Position numbers and translations under genes: made by a program
Shown: in pieces, positions 1 through 11,509 of the stretch
How positions within the stretch are numbered: position 1 is the first letter of the stretch
Layout of the letters: the number at the start of each line of letters is the position of its first letter
NCBI RefSeq assembly: GCF_000003815.2
Contig: NC_049994.1
Coordinates: 41,437-105,436 of the forward strand
DNA length: 64,000 bases
Direction: 5' to 3'
Source: Branchiostoma floridae
Taxonomy: Eukaryota; Chordata; Leptocardii; Amphioxiformes; Branchiostomatidae
Notes under the pieces: generated by a model
What the model was told of the DNA's origin: nothing
Seen by the model: only the letters and a program-made list of their open reading frames with translations
Databases searched by the model: none

Positions 1-286
1 GCACTTGTTGTTACATTTTTACAGAATAAGTTGGGATTTTCTGAGAATAACTATTTTTCATGGGTTTGGTTAATGTAATCAAATTGATGATATCATAATT
101 AGGTCATCTTATTTCAACGTAACGTCAAACGTCACATACTTGTCAGATATCATGTCGAAATCATGTCCTAAAAATTTGGTGGCCCTATTTTTTGTCGTTT
201 TAGAGTTATAGGACTTACAAGTGGAGGGGCTCAAAAAAAAAACCCCCTGGTTCAGGGATGACCAAAAAAGCCCGGTCTGAATAGGG
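1..286. mobile_element. TTAA-flanked MITE (family 1), partial copy cut by window start
   Basis: This is the right-hand end of the family 1 element that is complete at 4935-5871 and 14269-15218. It ends in CCCGGTCTGAATAGGG and is followed by TTAA at 287-290. TTAA target duplication plus termini that start CCC/end GGG is the known signature of piggyBac-type insertion; that assignment is inference because no transposase is present. The CRE-type octamers seen in other copies are mutated here. Confidence 0.8.
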
Positions 287-290
287 TTAA

Positions 291-772
291 AGTCCCATTT
301 TTTGTGTGTGGAAGTATATGTTAGTGAAAATATTTAGTGAATGGAACATTGGCTGTATGGATGCGATTATGATAAGTGTAGAGATTATATTTTTAATGTA
401 AAACTGCGCTATAGGTTTATTCATTTGTGGTCCCAAAGAAGATCAGAAATATCTACCATGCTAACAATTTACACCTTTGATTTGTTCATGGAGGAAACAC
501 GAAAATTTAAATGCCCTAAGAATAGTACATACGAATGTGTTTCTACTCCGGATTGGTAAAAAAAAAATATCCTATAAATTTGTATCCTATACATTGGTAA
601 GTTATCTCTANNNNNNNNNNNNNNNNNNNNNNNNNNNNNNNNNNNNNNNNNNNNNNNNNNNNNNNNNNNNNNNNNNNNNNNNNNNNNNNNNNNNNNNNNN
701 NNNNNNNNNNTTATGAAATTATGCTGCTAAAATTGAGGTATTCGTGGACTTTAACATTTCACTAGCATTTTT
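291..772. other. Intergenic, includes assembly gap 611-710
   Basis: AT-rich sequence in which I see no gene. Positions 611-710 are exactly 100 N, the usual placeholder for a scaffold gap of unknown size, so order across it is only as good as the assembly. Confidence 0.6.
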
Positions 773-1420
773 AGTGTGTGTGTGTGCATCTCTATGTGTG
801 TGTGTGTGTGTGTGAATAAGATAACCCAAGGACGGCTGGATAGATCGGTTTAATACTTGATGTGTTGGTCGCGTGTGACAAACACTAGAAATGAATTAAT
901 TTTGGGTCCCCTGCAGTTCCAAAATTAAACGTCAGGGTCCTAATACCTGCACCACATTGTCCTGAGGTCGAAAGCTTTCTGCCACTTAAATATAAAGACC
1001 ATATCATGCCCGTAACAGGACGTATATTGAAGAAACGGCCATGATAGAATACCCTCATCAATTTTGCAATTGTACACCACAGTTGCATAATTTGGATTTT
1101 ATTTGAATTTCCATTATTTTTTAATATTTTTTAGGCATAAAGATAACTTAGGGAAAAATACTGATGTTCATGTTAAGAAATGACTTAATTTGCATAATCA
1201 ATAAGGAACTTGATGATATTATTATTATCCATAACTGGACTTTGATAAATACAATACATGTAATTTATGATATATGTAACATATACAGATACCAAATATG
1301 CAAATAGTTACACAATCTATGCAAAATGGTAAACTGCTTAGTGCTCAATGTTGGGAATTTTATACTTGCGACATATTTAAGTTCGTCAATGATGAACATC
1401 ACCATGCATAAGCTCTGTAA
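773..1420 (+). repeat. Dispersed repeat family A, copy 1, headed by a (TG)n microsatellite
   Basis: Begins with a TG tract (773-814), then a block with GATAACCCAAGGACGG and TTTTGGGTCCCCTGCAG, then a block with TTAATTTGCATAATCAAT and GTCAATGATGAACA. The same ordered blocks recur at 53200-54020 and, in part, at 15760-16037 (minus), 31785-32320, 36365-36900 and 37030-37800 (minus). No protein is encoded. The class is unknown to me; a (CA)n/(TG)n tract at one end is constant in several copies. Confidence 0.6.
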
Positions 1421-1983
1421 ATGTAAAAGCCATTTGCATGAAATCTACAAAAGCTCTCTACAAAAGAGCTCACCTAACTCTATAGTTTCGTAAATTTTGT
1501 TGTTGTTGTTCATGATGTTTTTTTGCGCTTTCATTAAATTAGGCATCTGTAGAGAATATCATATACACTATGAAATTTACTTTCTGTAGCCTATTAAAAG
1601 TTTAATATTTCTAATAAATGAGAAAAAAATACCAATGTTACTATCAAACGATCTAAGATGCAAGCCCTAGAGTTATATGGTAAACAGCGTGACTTTTAGA
1701 TTGAGTTTAGTACCAACCACCCTCTTTACATACACATTTGACATAATCTTCACAAGCCTATCTATTTGTTTTTAATGTACATGTAGATTACTATATTCTA
1801 CACAGGTCCAAGTACAGATAATGACTGTCTATATGCATGTACATGTAAGGACTACAGTTATAATGGTAACTACTAGAGAGTATCTTCAACCAGATGTCTT
1901 ACGTCTTAAGACGAAATTCTTGTATGCTGTACATTTTCCCTGTCACACTCGTGAATGTTGTTTCCTGTGTATCTCTTGTCAAT
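1421..1983. other. Intergenic, no feature seen
   Basis: AT-rich sequence without a supportable coding exon, RNA gene or clear repeat boundary. Confidence 0.4.
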
Positions 1984-2407
1984 GATCAGGGATGCCTAAG
2001 CATTTACACGAACCCTATGAGATTCGTACTGACATTATATGTTACACACGAATCACTATGCGAAAACACACGCACCTTATGAAAATCACACAAATCACTA
2101 TGTGAAAACGTACAAACCTTATGTGATTCGCACAAATCACTTTGTGACACACACGAACCTAATGTGCGATTTGCACAAACCATATGCAAACGGCATAATG
2201 TCGGGCATAAGGTTCATGCAAATTGTACAATGTCTGTGTGTGTCACAGTGATTTGTGTTAATCACATAAGGTGCGTACGTTTTTGCATTGTGATTTGTGT
2301 GATTTTCATAAGTTTTGTGCATTTTTGCATAGTGACTCGTGCATATCACACAATGTGCAAACACATCTCATAGGGTTTGTCCAAATATAATTAGGTACCC
2401 CTGATGA
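1984..2407. repeat. Large imperfect palindrome (foldback element) with internal short repeats
   Basis: The left arm (about 1984-2187) matches the reverse complement of the right arm (about 2196-2407). Both outer ends read TGATCAGGG/TCATCAGGGG, followed by (T/C)CTAA and ACGAACCCTATGAGAT or a close variant. Inside each arm a 20-25 bp motif of the type CAAATCACTATGTGAAAAC repeats imperfectly. The centre is only a few bases, so a single strand could fold into a near-continuous hairpin of about 200 bp. I see no protein and no convincing target duplication. Confidence 0.8.
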
Positions 2408-2469
2408 TAGAAAAGGTAAGAGATAGTCTATAATACTGCAGGGTGGTCACATAGATAAAATCCATTCAT

Positions 2470-3852
2470 CTATTGTTGTTGTCCTGTATGGGTTCTCATA
2501 TGTTGAGATAAGGTAGACCTTTGAGTTGTCCTATACCCACACTTCTCACACATGTAGGGTCTCTCACCGGTGTGTTTTCTTCGATGTTTGTCCAATGTGG
2601 ACTTCTCTGCTGCAGAATAGTCACACTGGTCACACTTGTAGGGCCTTTCTCCCGTATGAGTTCTCAAATGTTTGGATAAGTGAGACTTTTGAGCTGTTCT
2701 ATACCCACACTCTGTGCAAATGTAAGGTTTTTCACCCGAATGCTTCAGTAGATGTTGGTCCAAAGTATTTTTCTGTGCAGCAGAAAAGTCACACTGGTCA
2801 CACTTGTAGGGTTTTTCTCCTGTATGGGTTCTCATATGTACGGATAAGTTTGACCTATAAGCTGTCCTGTATCCACACTCCCAGCACACGTATGGTTTCT
2901 CACTACTGTGTTTTGCCATATGTTTTTCCAAACCACGTTTCTGAGAGGCAGCATAGTCACACAGGTGACACTTGTATGGTCTGTATCCTGCATGGATCAT
3001 CATGTGTCGGGATAAGGTTATACTATAAGCTGTTTTATATCCACACTCGCTACACGTGTGCAGTTTTTCACCTGTGTGTTTTGCCAAATGTTGGTTCAAG
3101 GCAGATTTTTGTGCTGCAGAATAGTCACACTGGCCGCACTTGTAGGGTTTTTCTTGCGTATGAATTCTCCTGTGCAAGGACAAGTTAGACTTGCGAGCTG
3201 TCCTGTATCCACACTCCCCACACGAAAAGGGTTTCTCTCCTGAATGGATCCTTATATGATCAGATAGGTTAGACTTTTTAGCTGTCATGTACCCACACTC
3301 CTTACAAATGTAAGGTTTTTCAACCATATTTTTGACCCCATGCCTTTCTATTTTGCCTTTGTATTCCAGCACCTTCGAGGTTGATGTGTTGTCAGGCTGG
3401 GGAAAGTACACATCGCACGTTTCCTGCTGCAGGCCCATGTCTGTTGTCTGGGTCTCCATGCTGCTAGTATTCTTCCTAGGATGCCCTTTGTGGTCCATCC
3501 CCTTCCCAGAATGGTCCGTCTCCTTCCCAGGATGCCCGGTACTCAGTTCCATAGTTGGGAAATCACTGCTAGACTCAATTTCTGATCCTACACCACGCGT
3601 TTTGTCCTTTAGAACGTCCATTTTCTTATCCTGCTGCCATCCTGTGTCTGTTGTCTGTGTCTTCTCCCAAGAATGTCCGGTGCCAAAGTAGTCGTAGATT
3701 TCCTGATCCTCACTGCAGCTGTATGTTTCCCGGCACTGAACATTCTCTTGTTCCTTCTCAGTGTCTCCTGTCTCCTCTTTGATTTGTGTCTCATTTGCAA
3801 TTTGTTCCACATAAAGCTCTTTCACAGGATGCTCACATGTGAATTCTGCCAT
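2470..3852 (-). CDS. C2H2 (Krueppel-type) zinc-finger protein, ten fingers, 460 aa
   Basis: Single coding exon of 460 codons. The ATG (3850-3852) lies just after a 3' splice site (TTTTATGTTTTAGAG), so an upstream noncoding exon is expected. Residues 1-180 are acidic and disordered, with no KRAB, BTB or SCAN domain visible. They contain an internal repeat of TQTTDxGxQQ (near 65 and 134). Residues 181-460 are ten uninterrupted 28-residue fingers, C-x2-C-x12-H-x3-H, joined by TGEKP-like linkers (variants TQEKP, AGYRP, SSEKP). All Cys and His ligands are present. From finger 2 on, fingers alternate between a CGYRTA type and a CDYSAA type, pointing to growth by two-finger units. The expected role is sequence-specific DNA binding in the nucleus; the target is unknown. 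Confidence 0.93.
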   Translation of the reverse strand: MAEFTCEHPVKELYVEQIANETQIKEETGDTEKEQENVQCRETYSCSEDQEIYDYFGTGHSWEKTQTTDTGWQQDKKMDVLKDKTRGVGSEIESSSDFPTMELSTGHPGKETDHSGKGMDHKGHPRKNTSSMETQTTDMGLQQETCDVYFPQPDNTSTSKVLEYKGKIERHGVKNMVEKPYICKECGYMTAKKSNLSDHIRIHSGEKPFSCGECGYRTARKSNLSLHRRIHTQEKPYKCGQCDYSAAQKSALNQHLAKHTGEKLHTCSECGYKTAYSITLSRHMMIHAGYRPYKCHLCDYAASQKRGLEKHMAKHSSEKPYVCWECGYRTAYRSNLSVHMRTHTGEKPYKCDQCDFSAAQKNTLDQHLLKHSGEKPYICTECGYRTAQKSHLSKHLRTHTGERPYKCDQCDYSAAEKSTLDKHRRKHTGERPYMCEKCGYRTTQRSTLSQHMRTHTGQQQ

Positions 3853-4511
3853 CTCTAAAACATAAAAATAGAAAATGTTACGGAATATCAGTTTCTTTCT
3901 TTCCTTCTTTTAGAACTAGGTCTCCACTAAAATGTTTGTAAGAAAATATTACGTTAAAGAAATATCAAATATTTGTAATTTTTTAGCAACTACAACTCAG
4001 TGGAGGTCATGTAGCATGTTTATTATTACTGTTTATTGTTTATGCAGGCGATGAATGGTGGAGAATCTTGAAATCATATAATTTGCATTACGATATTTGT
4101 TCAGTTGGCTTGAAATTGCGCCTTAAATACTGCATCGATGTGCGTCGGTTGCAGTTTCACGACCTCCACTGGGATTGAAATAAAAGTGGATTTTGAAGGG
4201 GAACAAGCAGACAAATTTTATTTAATTTTTACATAGTTTCTTGGTTGTATGTATACATATTCAACAGATTCATCTCCTGTTAATTAATTTTGTGCCCTGC
4301 TCTAAAGTTGTCAAACCTCTCAACTTTATGGACCTTAACCATGACAAGGACCATGTAGGCAAAAACATGCTATCCTACTATGTACCCGTGCAGAAGAAGA
4401 AGACGCCCCCCTCCCCACACACTAATATATCGCAAACACACCCCTTAAAATCTTAATTTACCACTAAGCAGGTCCAAACCAGGCACCATTAACGACAGTC
4501 AGAGGTCTTAC
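3853..4511 (-). other. Probable intron of the zinc-finger gene
   Basis: AT-rich stretch between the acceptor abutting the zinc-finger ATG and the proposed donor at 4511/4510 (minus strand). No coding exon or recognisable element was seen inside it. Confidence 0.45.
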
Positions 4512-4660
4512 CTGTATCTCTATACTGTTGAGGGTCTTCAAGACTTCTGTATTTCCGTAAAATTGCGTCAAGTGAGAGGAAATGATGCTGGAGACGATAA
4601 CAAAATGGTGGACTTCAGCTCTTGCGGGTGAAAGGTGAAAGGTTACAAACCTGATACTCA
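4512..4660 (-). other. Candidate 5' UTR exon of the zinc-finger gene
   Basis: On the minus strand this block ends GAGATACAG and is followed by GTAAGACC, a strong donor. It is less AT-rich than its surroundings and contains ACCATTTTG, a core often found near promoters. It would splice to the exon starting at 3853. The 5' limit is a guess; transcript data are needed. Confidence 0.4.
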
Positions 4661-4934
4661 CAATGTGTCAATCAAGATCATCGCATAACGCTTTACTGTC
4701 TTAGTTTTGAACCTGGCAACAATGACATTTTACCTCGATGTTTACTTGTCATTTTGTATCATGCATCAAGCTTTTGGTATAAAGGATGATATACGCAGTT
4801 TTTCTTACTCAATTTACCTATAGAATTCGTAGCAATGCCACGACTATAAGCCGCCCGTATTATAATATCAGACACTTTTTGAAGCGGCATTATTTCAGAG
4901 TTAAGAGTTAAGACACATCATCTTGCTCTCTTAA

Positions 4935-5871
4935 CCCTATTCAGACCGGGCTTTTTTGGTCATCCCTGGACCTTTGGCTTTTGAGGCCCTCCACTTCTAA
5001 GTCCTATAACTCTAAAACGACGTACCGTAGGGCCACCAAATTTTCAGGAAATGATTTCGACATAATATCTGACAAGTAGATGACGTTTGACGTTACGTTG
5101 ACGTAAGATGACGTAATTATGACGTCATCAATTTGATTACATTGGCCAAACCCATGCAAAATGGGTATTCTCAGAAAACTTCAAGTTATGCTGCAAAAAT
5201 GTAACAAGTACAGATAACAGAATAATAATGTTTATTACGACTTGCGTTGCCAATAGCAACATCAATGACGTCAATATGACGTCATAAAATGACGCCATGC
5301 ACATCTAAGATACGAGTTGGGCTCCGCCATATTATATTTACCACCTTGAATTTTTTAAAATCCTTTTTTTGCAACAAATAATCACGAAGGGCAATGGAAA
5401 TAGACTAAATTCATTCATTTAGATGGTTTTTGATGAAAAAATACCAGGTAGTTACAAATTTTAAGGGATAATTAGCTTGTTATTCTTGATCTGGCCATTC
5501 GGTCCGCCATCTTGGATTTTGGGCTGATGACGTCATCAAATTAGCATAATTTATGCATATGTAATTATGAAAGATATGCTGAATAATATAAGATTTTATT
5601 TATGTAACAAAATCGCAGTAATATAGCAAATAAATGTGAAAAACACATAGTTAAAACCCAAAATAGTGATTTTTGGCAAAACTGCCTGTCAACAAATGAT
5701 TGCCATGGCAACAAGAAAAAATGGAAAGTTTGTCAAACTTCGTAAAATTGTTGCCAACAATATTTTAGGAAAACTCACTAAATTTGGTGGCTCTAGCGTA
5801 AGCCGTTCTGGCGTTATAGGACATCGAAGTGAGCGCGGGCCTCAAAAGCCCCCCCCCCGGTCTGAATAGGG
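4935..5871 (+). mobile_element. TTAA-flanked MITE family 1, complete copy (937 bp)
   Basis: Flanked by TTAA at 4931-4934 and 5872-5875. Terminal inverted repeats are CCCTATTCAGACCGGG and CCCGGTCTGAATAGGG. There is no transposase, so it is non-autonomous. It contains four exact TGACGTCA octamers (5120, 5266, 5277, 5528) and CCGCCATATT/CCGCCATCTTGG motifs near 5334 and 5511. A short open frame at 5666-5869 is repeat sequence found in other copies, not a gene. Confidence 0.92.
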
Positions 5872-5879
5872 TTAAAACG

Positions 5880-6300
5880 TATTTTTGTCACTTTTTTTTA
5901 CCTTTTTGATAGCGACCTTTAAAAGTACTTTATGTAGTTTTTTTGCGTAATTTTTAGACAAAAACATATATTTGGGGTCCCTATACCCCTGGTAGTACAA
6001 CCTAATGCCATGAAAGTTGGTAACAATTTCTGTGGCATATTCCCACAGCAATTATCAACACTTTATGCATACATCACTAAGTGATACGATATTTTTGGAT
6101 TTCTGACCACGTATATACATTTTTGGCTCAAAACTGAACTTGGCTCATATGCCCTTGTATAAAATCCAAATGACCTGAAATTTCCGGGTATTAAGGCGAG
6201 CAGACCATCTACTCAAAGTACATTGTGTAAATTTTGGCCAAACATTACTTGAATTTCTCATCTAAAAATATGTCCATTCAAAGGATTGCATTAAATGGGG
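5880..6300 (+). repeat. Two diverged units of the ~162-bp repeat
   Basis: Contains ATTTTTAGACAAAAA, GGGTCCCTATACCCCTGG and ATGCCATGAAAGTTGG, then a second unit with ATGCCCTTGTATAAAA and ATGACCTGAAATTT about 165 bp later. The same unit forms the array at 26700-27610. Confidence 0.6.
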
Positions 6301-6998
6301 TAGGGCATTTTTTAACATTAATTTTTTTGAAAGGACTGATTACATAAAGGTCACCGCTTGGAGTGGGATTCTTTTGGACCGGTCTTTACATGCATATGGT
6401 GTGCAAAAAAAGAGATGGTTCTTGTAAGGGTGGGGAATGTTTCATATATCTTAAGACAGCAGAATGCAGAATTCCTTTTTAGTAAATGTATATTTGGACT
6501 GTTCATTGTTCATTGACATTGTTCATCCTTGCGCGGGGGAATGTTTTCAAAAATCCGTAAAGAATGGGAAATGTTGGCGTTTATGATACCTTTAAGCGTC
6601 TTGTTATTGCAAAAGTTATTTTGACAATTTTCAGTTGAAGAAAGGCAGCGTCTAGCAGAGCATGTAAGTCACTTTCGTAGTACGGATGGACAATTTTACG
6701 TGCACGGAAACGGGACGTAAAGTTGCAGAGGAGTAGATAAACGTTAAGTTTACGTTAGGTTTAAACATGTCAAATTTCGTGCTGTGAAAGATTTATACAT
6801 TTAGCTTCTTGAAACACACGGTGTGATATAACGTAAGACAAGAGTGTTTTTTGGACGGTCATGGACTATAGATTAGTGTTTGCTCTTAAAATTTTTCTGT
6901 GATATTGCGAAAAAAACAGACTTAAAGTTGAGAAACGAAGAGTCATTATATAATCCAACAAAATCGCCTCCGAGTCTGTTGTTGTGCATACGGGCGTG
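6301..6998. other. Intergenic, upstream of sulfotransferase gene 1
   Basis: No coding exon seen. The last part may contain the promoter, because the conserved noncoding exon begins close to 7000. Confidence 0.35.
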
Positions 6999-7147
6999 TA
7001 CACAGTAGTGGTTAATTAACACCAGTATCATGTGACCAGACTGGTTCGTCAACTTGTACTTAACAAAGGTAGGTCACGTAGAAGTCAGGAAATGTCAAAA
7101 TAGGACACGTACTCCGAATATTCTGTGGATACGTTTAATGTTAACAG
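6999..7147 (+). other. Conserved 5' noncoding exon / promoter block of sulfotransferase gene 1
   Basis: This block is similar to minus-strand blocks at 30060-30205 (gene 2) and 52270-52400 (gene 3). All share CACCAGTA, an ATGTGACCA/ACGTGACCA box, CAACTTGTA, GTCACG, and CTGTGGAT near the end. All end at a consensus donor: TTAACAG|GTAAGAG here at 7147/7148. The expected acceptor is at 8450-8451 (CACTTCTGCAG). Conservation across three paralogs together with a shared donor supports a spliced leader exon. The transcription start is not defined. Confidence 0.6.
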
Positions 7148-10115
7148 GTAAGAGCGTATACGTACAAACATGTTACATAGACGTCTTTATTGTTAGATAC
7201 GAATGATAATTACTATGTTATCGTATTACAGACAATGTTTTGTAATACTATATTCAAGTATACATTGTATGCGGGCATCGCTATTGTCCTCTGAGGGTAA
7301 TCATATGCATAAATGTGAAACATTGCGATACTTCAATCAATAACAGTTCATAACGCTTTAGTCTTTGTGGTCACTTAAATATAACATACTATTCCATGTT
7401 GCTCTTACAAATTTGTGTTTCATACAATAACATGTAAGTTAGTCAATCGCACGGAAAATTGTTTGACATTTTAAACATTGGAAGACTTCTGTCTGCCTTT
7501 AGCGTCCAAAATTTTTGTACTGGAATCTCGGGACCTCTTTAGACACACCGCCCTGGAAATCTGGCAGGACACCCGCGGGAAAGTCTAACCCGTAAAGATT
7601 GCAGTTTTCTTTTAACTGCACGATTTTGTATTGAACAATCTTTAACTTTTGTTTGCGTACCGCTTCTAAGTGATTAAAAATTCAAATATACGTGACTTGC
7701 ATAAGAAATACAAGTCCCTGCCGTTGTTATTTCGCTGACACTTCCGGTAACTTCGACCGCAAAGTTGTCGATAAAAAGCACTTTAAAACCCTTTCAAAGC
7801 CAATTGTTTGATAGAAGGTCCCTTTCTTTCAGTGATGGCCTGCTAAATTAAGGCTATGCACCGAAATAATCGCCGACGCGTTTATACGCAGTTAAAGTTG
7901 TCGGGGACTCCCGCTGAGCCTACGGGCGTACACTTCGTAGAAGCCGCAGTTGAGAGGTCAGTCACGCCCAGTACAGGCTGTATTTGTGAGATCGTGCTAT
8001 TCGATCAGCAACTCTTACTAGACTCTTACTATAGCTTCAGTGTTTACCAACCTGCAAAAAGTACACTACTACTGAGCATTGATATACTGAAACTAAAGCC
8101 CGTTTACTAAAGGTCATATTATGAAGGACAATCCTCGAAGAAGCCTAAAACTAATGCAACCAACTCACTAAAATTTAAAAAAAAAATGCAGCTAGTAGTT
8201 GTTCTCCATCCACAGAGTTTATTCATTAAGTGCTGCTTCCTTCAATAAAGGTTTATGGAGATTGAACAAAGACGAGTATATAATATATAGATAATATGAT
8301 ATGAGTAGTGCCATATCATTTTCCTTTCGCCGGTTCTATTACTTTATTGGTGTACGATATTGATAAACACGGAGCACAAGCACTGTAATCAAATATACAA
8401 CTTGCCACACGTGTTTTTCATTCAATATTTGTAATTCGTTCACTTCTGCAGCTCGAGAGTGGTGACGTCACGAGATCAGACGGTACCGTTCTGACTGAGG
8501 GAACCAAACAAACACATTATGGCACGACAGTTCATGTTTCTTACACTTTCTTTGTGTTGTGTGGCAATATACATATCCATCAATTTCCTTTCGGGATTGA
8601 ACGAGAAGTCGACGGTGGTAAAACCTGCGTTTGCTAATTTTCATATCACCCAAATGTAAGAAAGCTATGTTTGTTTTTTTCAACGAACTTCCGAATCAGT
8701 GCATGCCTGCTCTCAAACACTGCCTTGCCGACACAAAGCAGTGTCCAACACGTAACCCTTACAAATAAGAAAATTTCATTTTCCTCTTGAACAAGTCTGT
8801 TTATGGACAAGTCTGTTAATCACAGATCCAGCTCCTTGGGCATAATCTAAGTTGCGTTAACTTTGAGGGAGAGTTAACTTATTGGTTTGTAAAATATTAC
8901 AACTAGACAAATTTGTGGGTACCGCTTACCGGTCACTTGAGGGGGGGGGGGGCTTTGCAGCTGAGCACGCCCCTTTCCATCTCTCCCTTTCGTGAGCCAG
9001 TGCTTGCGTGCTGGAACGGGGCAGTCTTGTCCATTCTGCAATGTTATTATCCCATTTCTTTCTCTGTCTGCTTGGTCTTCTGTGGATACCTGACGGCTTG
9101 TGCCCACTACATGCCTTCACTCTTGCCCCATTGTTTTCATTTGCTACAGGTTACTTCCCCCAAATACCGGAAACCTCTCCCCTGCACAAAACGATATATC
9201 AAAGTTGGTTCCAACAAGCCTTCCTACCTGTGGCCGTCCTGTCACCAACTTTGTATTCATCAAGGTAACTTGAGAGCAATGATAGAATTTGGGACTTAAC
9301 AAATGCCTGTAGAACTAAGCCTGTATCAATGATGGTGGTGTAAGCTTGACATATTCAGATGGTTACAGAATAATTTAGATTTTTTTTTTTTTTCTATTTT
9401 AAGAATCTCGTATTGACTGCAATGATAATATAAAAATCAGGCTTTTGATGTTGTGAATGAACAGTTGTAACGATGTCTTGGATTTAGAAATGTCCGCATT
9501 TCTTTGGTTTGTGGGTGCCCTATGTTAAGATTTAACTGAGATTATATCCTTACCATTGTTTGTCCCCTTGGACGTAGCGAAACAAGTACGCAGCAGTCCT
9601 TTATGGAGATATAATCCAGTCTGCAATTTATTTTAGCTTTCAATTAAAATTAATCAAAGTAGTTCATGATCATCCGATAACTATATATTTTCGCACATGC
9701 AGAGCTAGAGACCAATGTGTGATGCATATTGGGAACGGTGGCCTTATGATTGTTAACATAATGCTACGTAGCTGGACTGTTTGCTGAAGCAAGAATAGAA
9801 TTATATTTCTTGGATTCAGAAAAAAAATGATGTTTTTTCTCTCCTCTAATCTGAGTTTCTTAAAGGGTGCTGTGTACATGCAAAGTTATAATCACAAATG
9901 ATTAGTTTTCAGGACATTCATTTGAGGCTTCTTTCTTCCCAACATTTATTTATTTTTCTCTCGTCTTTGGGTGAGACCGGGAACCTTTTTATTGAACGTA
10001 GTTGATCCCGAGTTTCGTTTCTTACTTTGCTATATAGTAATCTCTCATTTGATGCTGATAATAAAGAACATCTCATTTTATACTTCAACCATTTCTGTAC
10101 CAAACTTCTAATCAC

Positions 10116-11043
10116 GGCGGTCGGTTGCTAGGGTATTCTTTCCCGTTGCTATGCGAGTTCGACAGAGTATCGGGTTACAAGAGGCCTACTATTTGCTAAC
10201 CGTAAAATATTTCAAATTAAACAAGATGTTATGACAAGGAAAATGTTTTCAAAATAAGATTAAATTCGAAATTTTAGATAGTTTGAATCTTCCTGTTTGA
10301 ATTGAGATATTTGTTTTGTTTCGATTTTGCTACCAAAGACGGTTATTTTCTGTTTCAAGGAAGGCCTTCAATTTGACCATACTCTTGATAAGATGGGCCG
10401 CAAGTGCCATGGCAAATTCTCGATTTTTACATTTTTCGTCATCTGAGAGGCAAATAAAACTTTCTGTTTTTGGGATTTTTTAATTTCTAATTTTAAGCAA
10501 AGTTACAGTCAAAAATATGCGTAAAAATGCCATTTTTCGCACTTAATTACCAATAATTCAAAATCTAAGGCATTTTTTAAAAATCCCAAAAACAGAAATC
10601 TCGGGAAAACCGTTGCGGTCATTTTGAGCCGTCAATGAGTTATGTTGGACTCTTCTTGGTGGAGATCTTAAACAATGTTTACACGCATGTCATACCGCAC
10701 GGAGAGCGGGAGGGTGTAGTTGATACCGGTGTAAACAACACTTATGATATTCAAGGTCACCAACAAAAACGCCAGTAGCTTCGTTACATATTACAGGTCC
10801 CAAACAAAGTGAAAGCATAGGTGTACTATCCAGAAAATTGTTTATATTGGTTAAAAAGTATATTTTTCGCCTGATTCAAGTTAGTTGGGGGGAAAATGCC
10901 AGAATGCACGGTTTTACCTGCAATGACCGCAGATGACCTAAATAGAACACGGGTTCGGTTCGAATTACGTCAGATGGAACCTCGTAGAAGAGGGTTCGAA
11001 TTCGGCTAGACATGGGAGATTTTGAGCCCGTATTTGACCACCG
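10116..11043 (+). repeat. Dispersed repeat family B, longest copy
   Basis: Lies in introns 2 of gene 1. It starts GGCGGTCGGTTGCTAGGG and ends TATTTGACCACCGTG. A copy lacking the start lies at 49236-50039 and one lacking the rest at 60236-60380, all on the plus strand. Because genes 1 and 3 have opposite orientation, the shared plus orientation shows independent insertion, not gene duplication. A tail fragment (GGTTCGAATTACGT) lies near 26430-26560. Not coding. Confidence 0.65.
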
Positions 11044-11509
11044 TGAATAACACATTTGTTTCTATCCAGGTCCATAAGACAGCTTCGGGCTCCACGTTTA
11101 TGGTCCTGGCGAGGTTCGGCCGGAACCACGGGATGACTATCTGCTATCCCAAACGTCTTGAGAAGGCAGAACACATTTAGCTATCATACCCAAGGTAATA
11201 TAAGGTCTGTTTTAATACAAGTGTCATGTACTAACGACAAAAAATTGCATGGAAATATTTTCACTCAATCCGATACAGTAAAGCAATTGCCATGCTGCTA
11301 ATTCGTGCCAAAACATATTGTCTCTTCTACCACCTGTAATTTCTAACACAAAAATTGGACTCACCCGATTTTCGACAGCACAGCATCAGTCTTGGTCGAG
11401 GAATAAACAATCAACTACTGTCGTGACGTTATGCACATAGAACACGTGACTCAGTGAGGAGTAGATCAAAGGTTGCAGGATGTCCATGGCGCCCACCGTC
11501 TGTATTCAG

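Noticed and set aside
2004-2373. Overlapping open frames on both strands
   Set aside because: They arise from the short repeats of the palindrome and have repetitive, non-protein-like composition.
2526-3188. Long plus-strand open frame opposite the zinc-finger array
   Set aside because: Antisense shadow of the finger repeat (HTGHTC pattern mirrors the Cys/His codons); no independent evidence.
5666-5869. Open frame at the end of a MITE, repeated at 14309-14506
   Set aside because: Part of non-autonomous element sequence; no transposase motif and not maintained in other copies.
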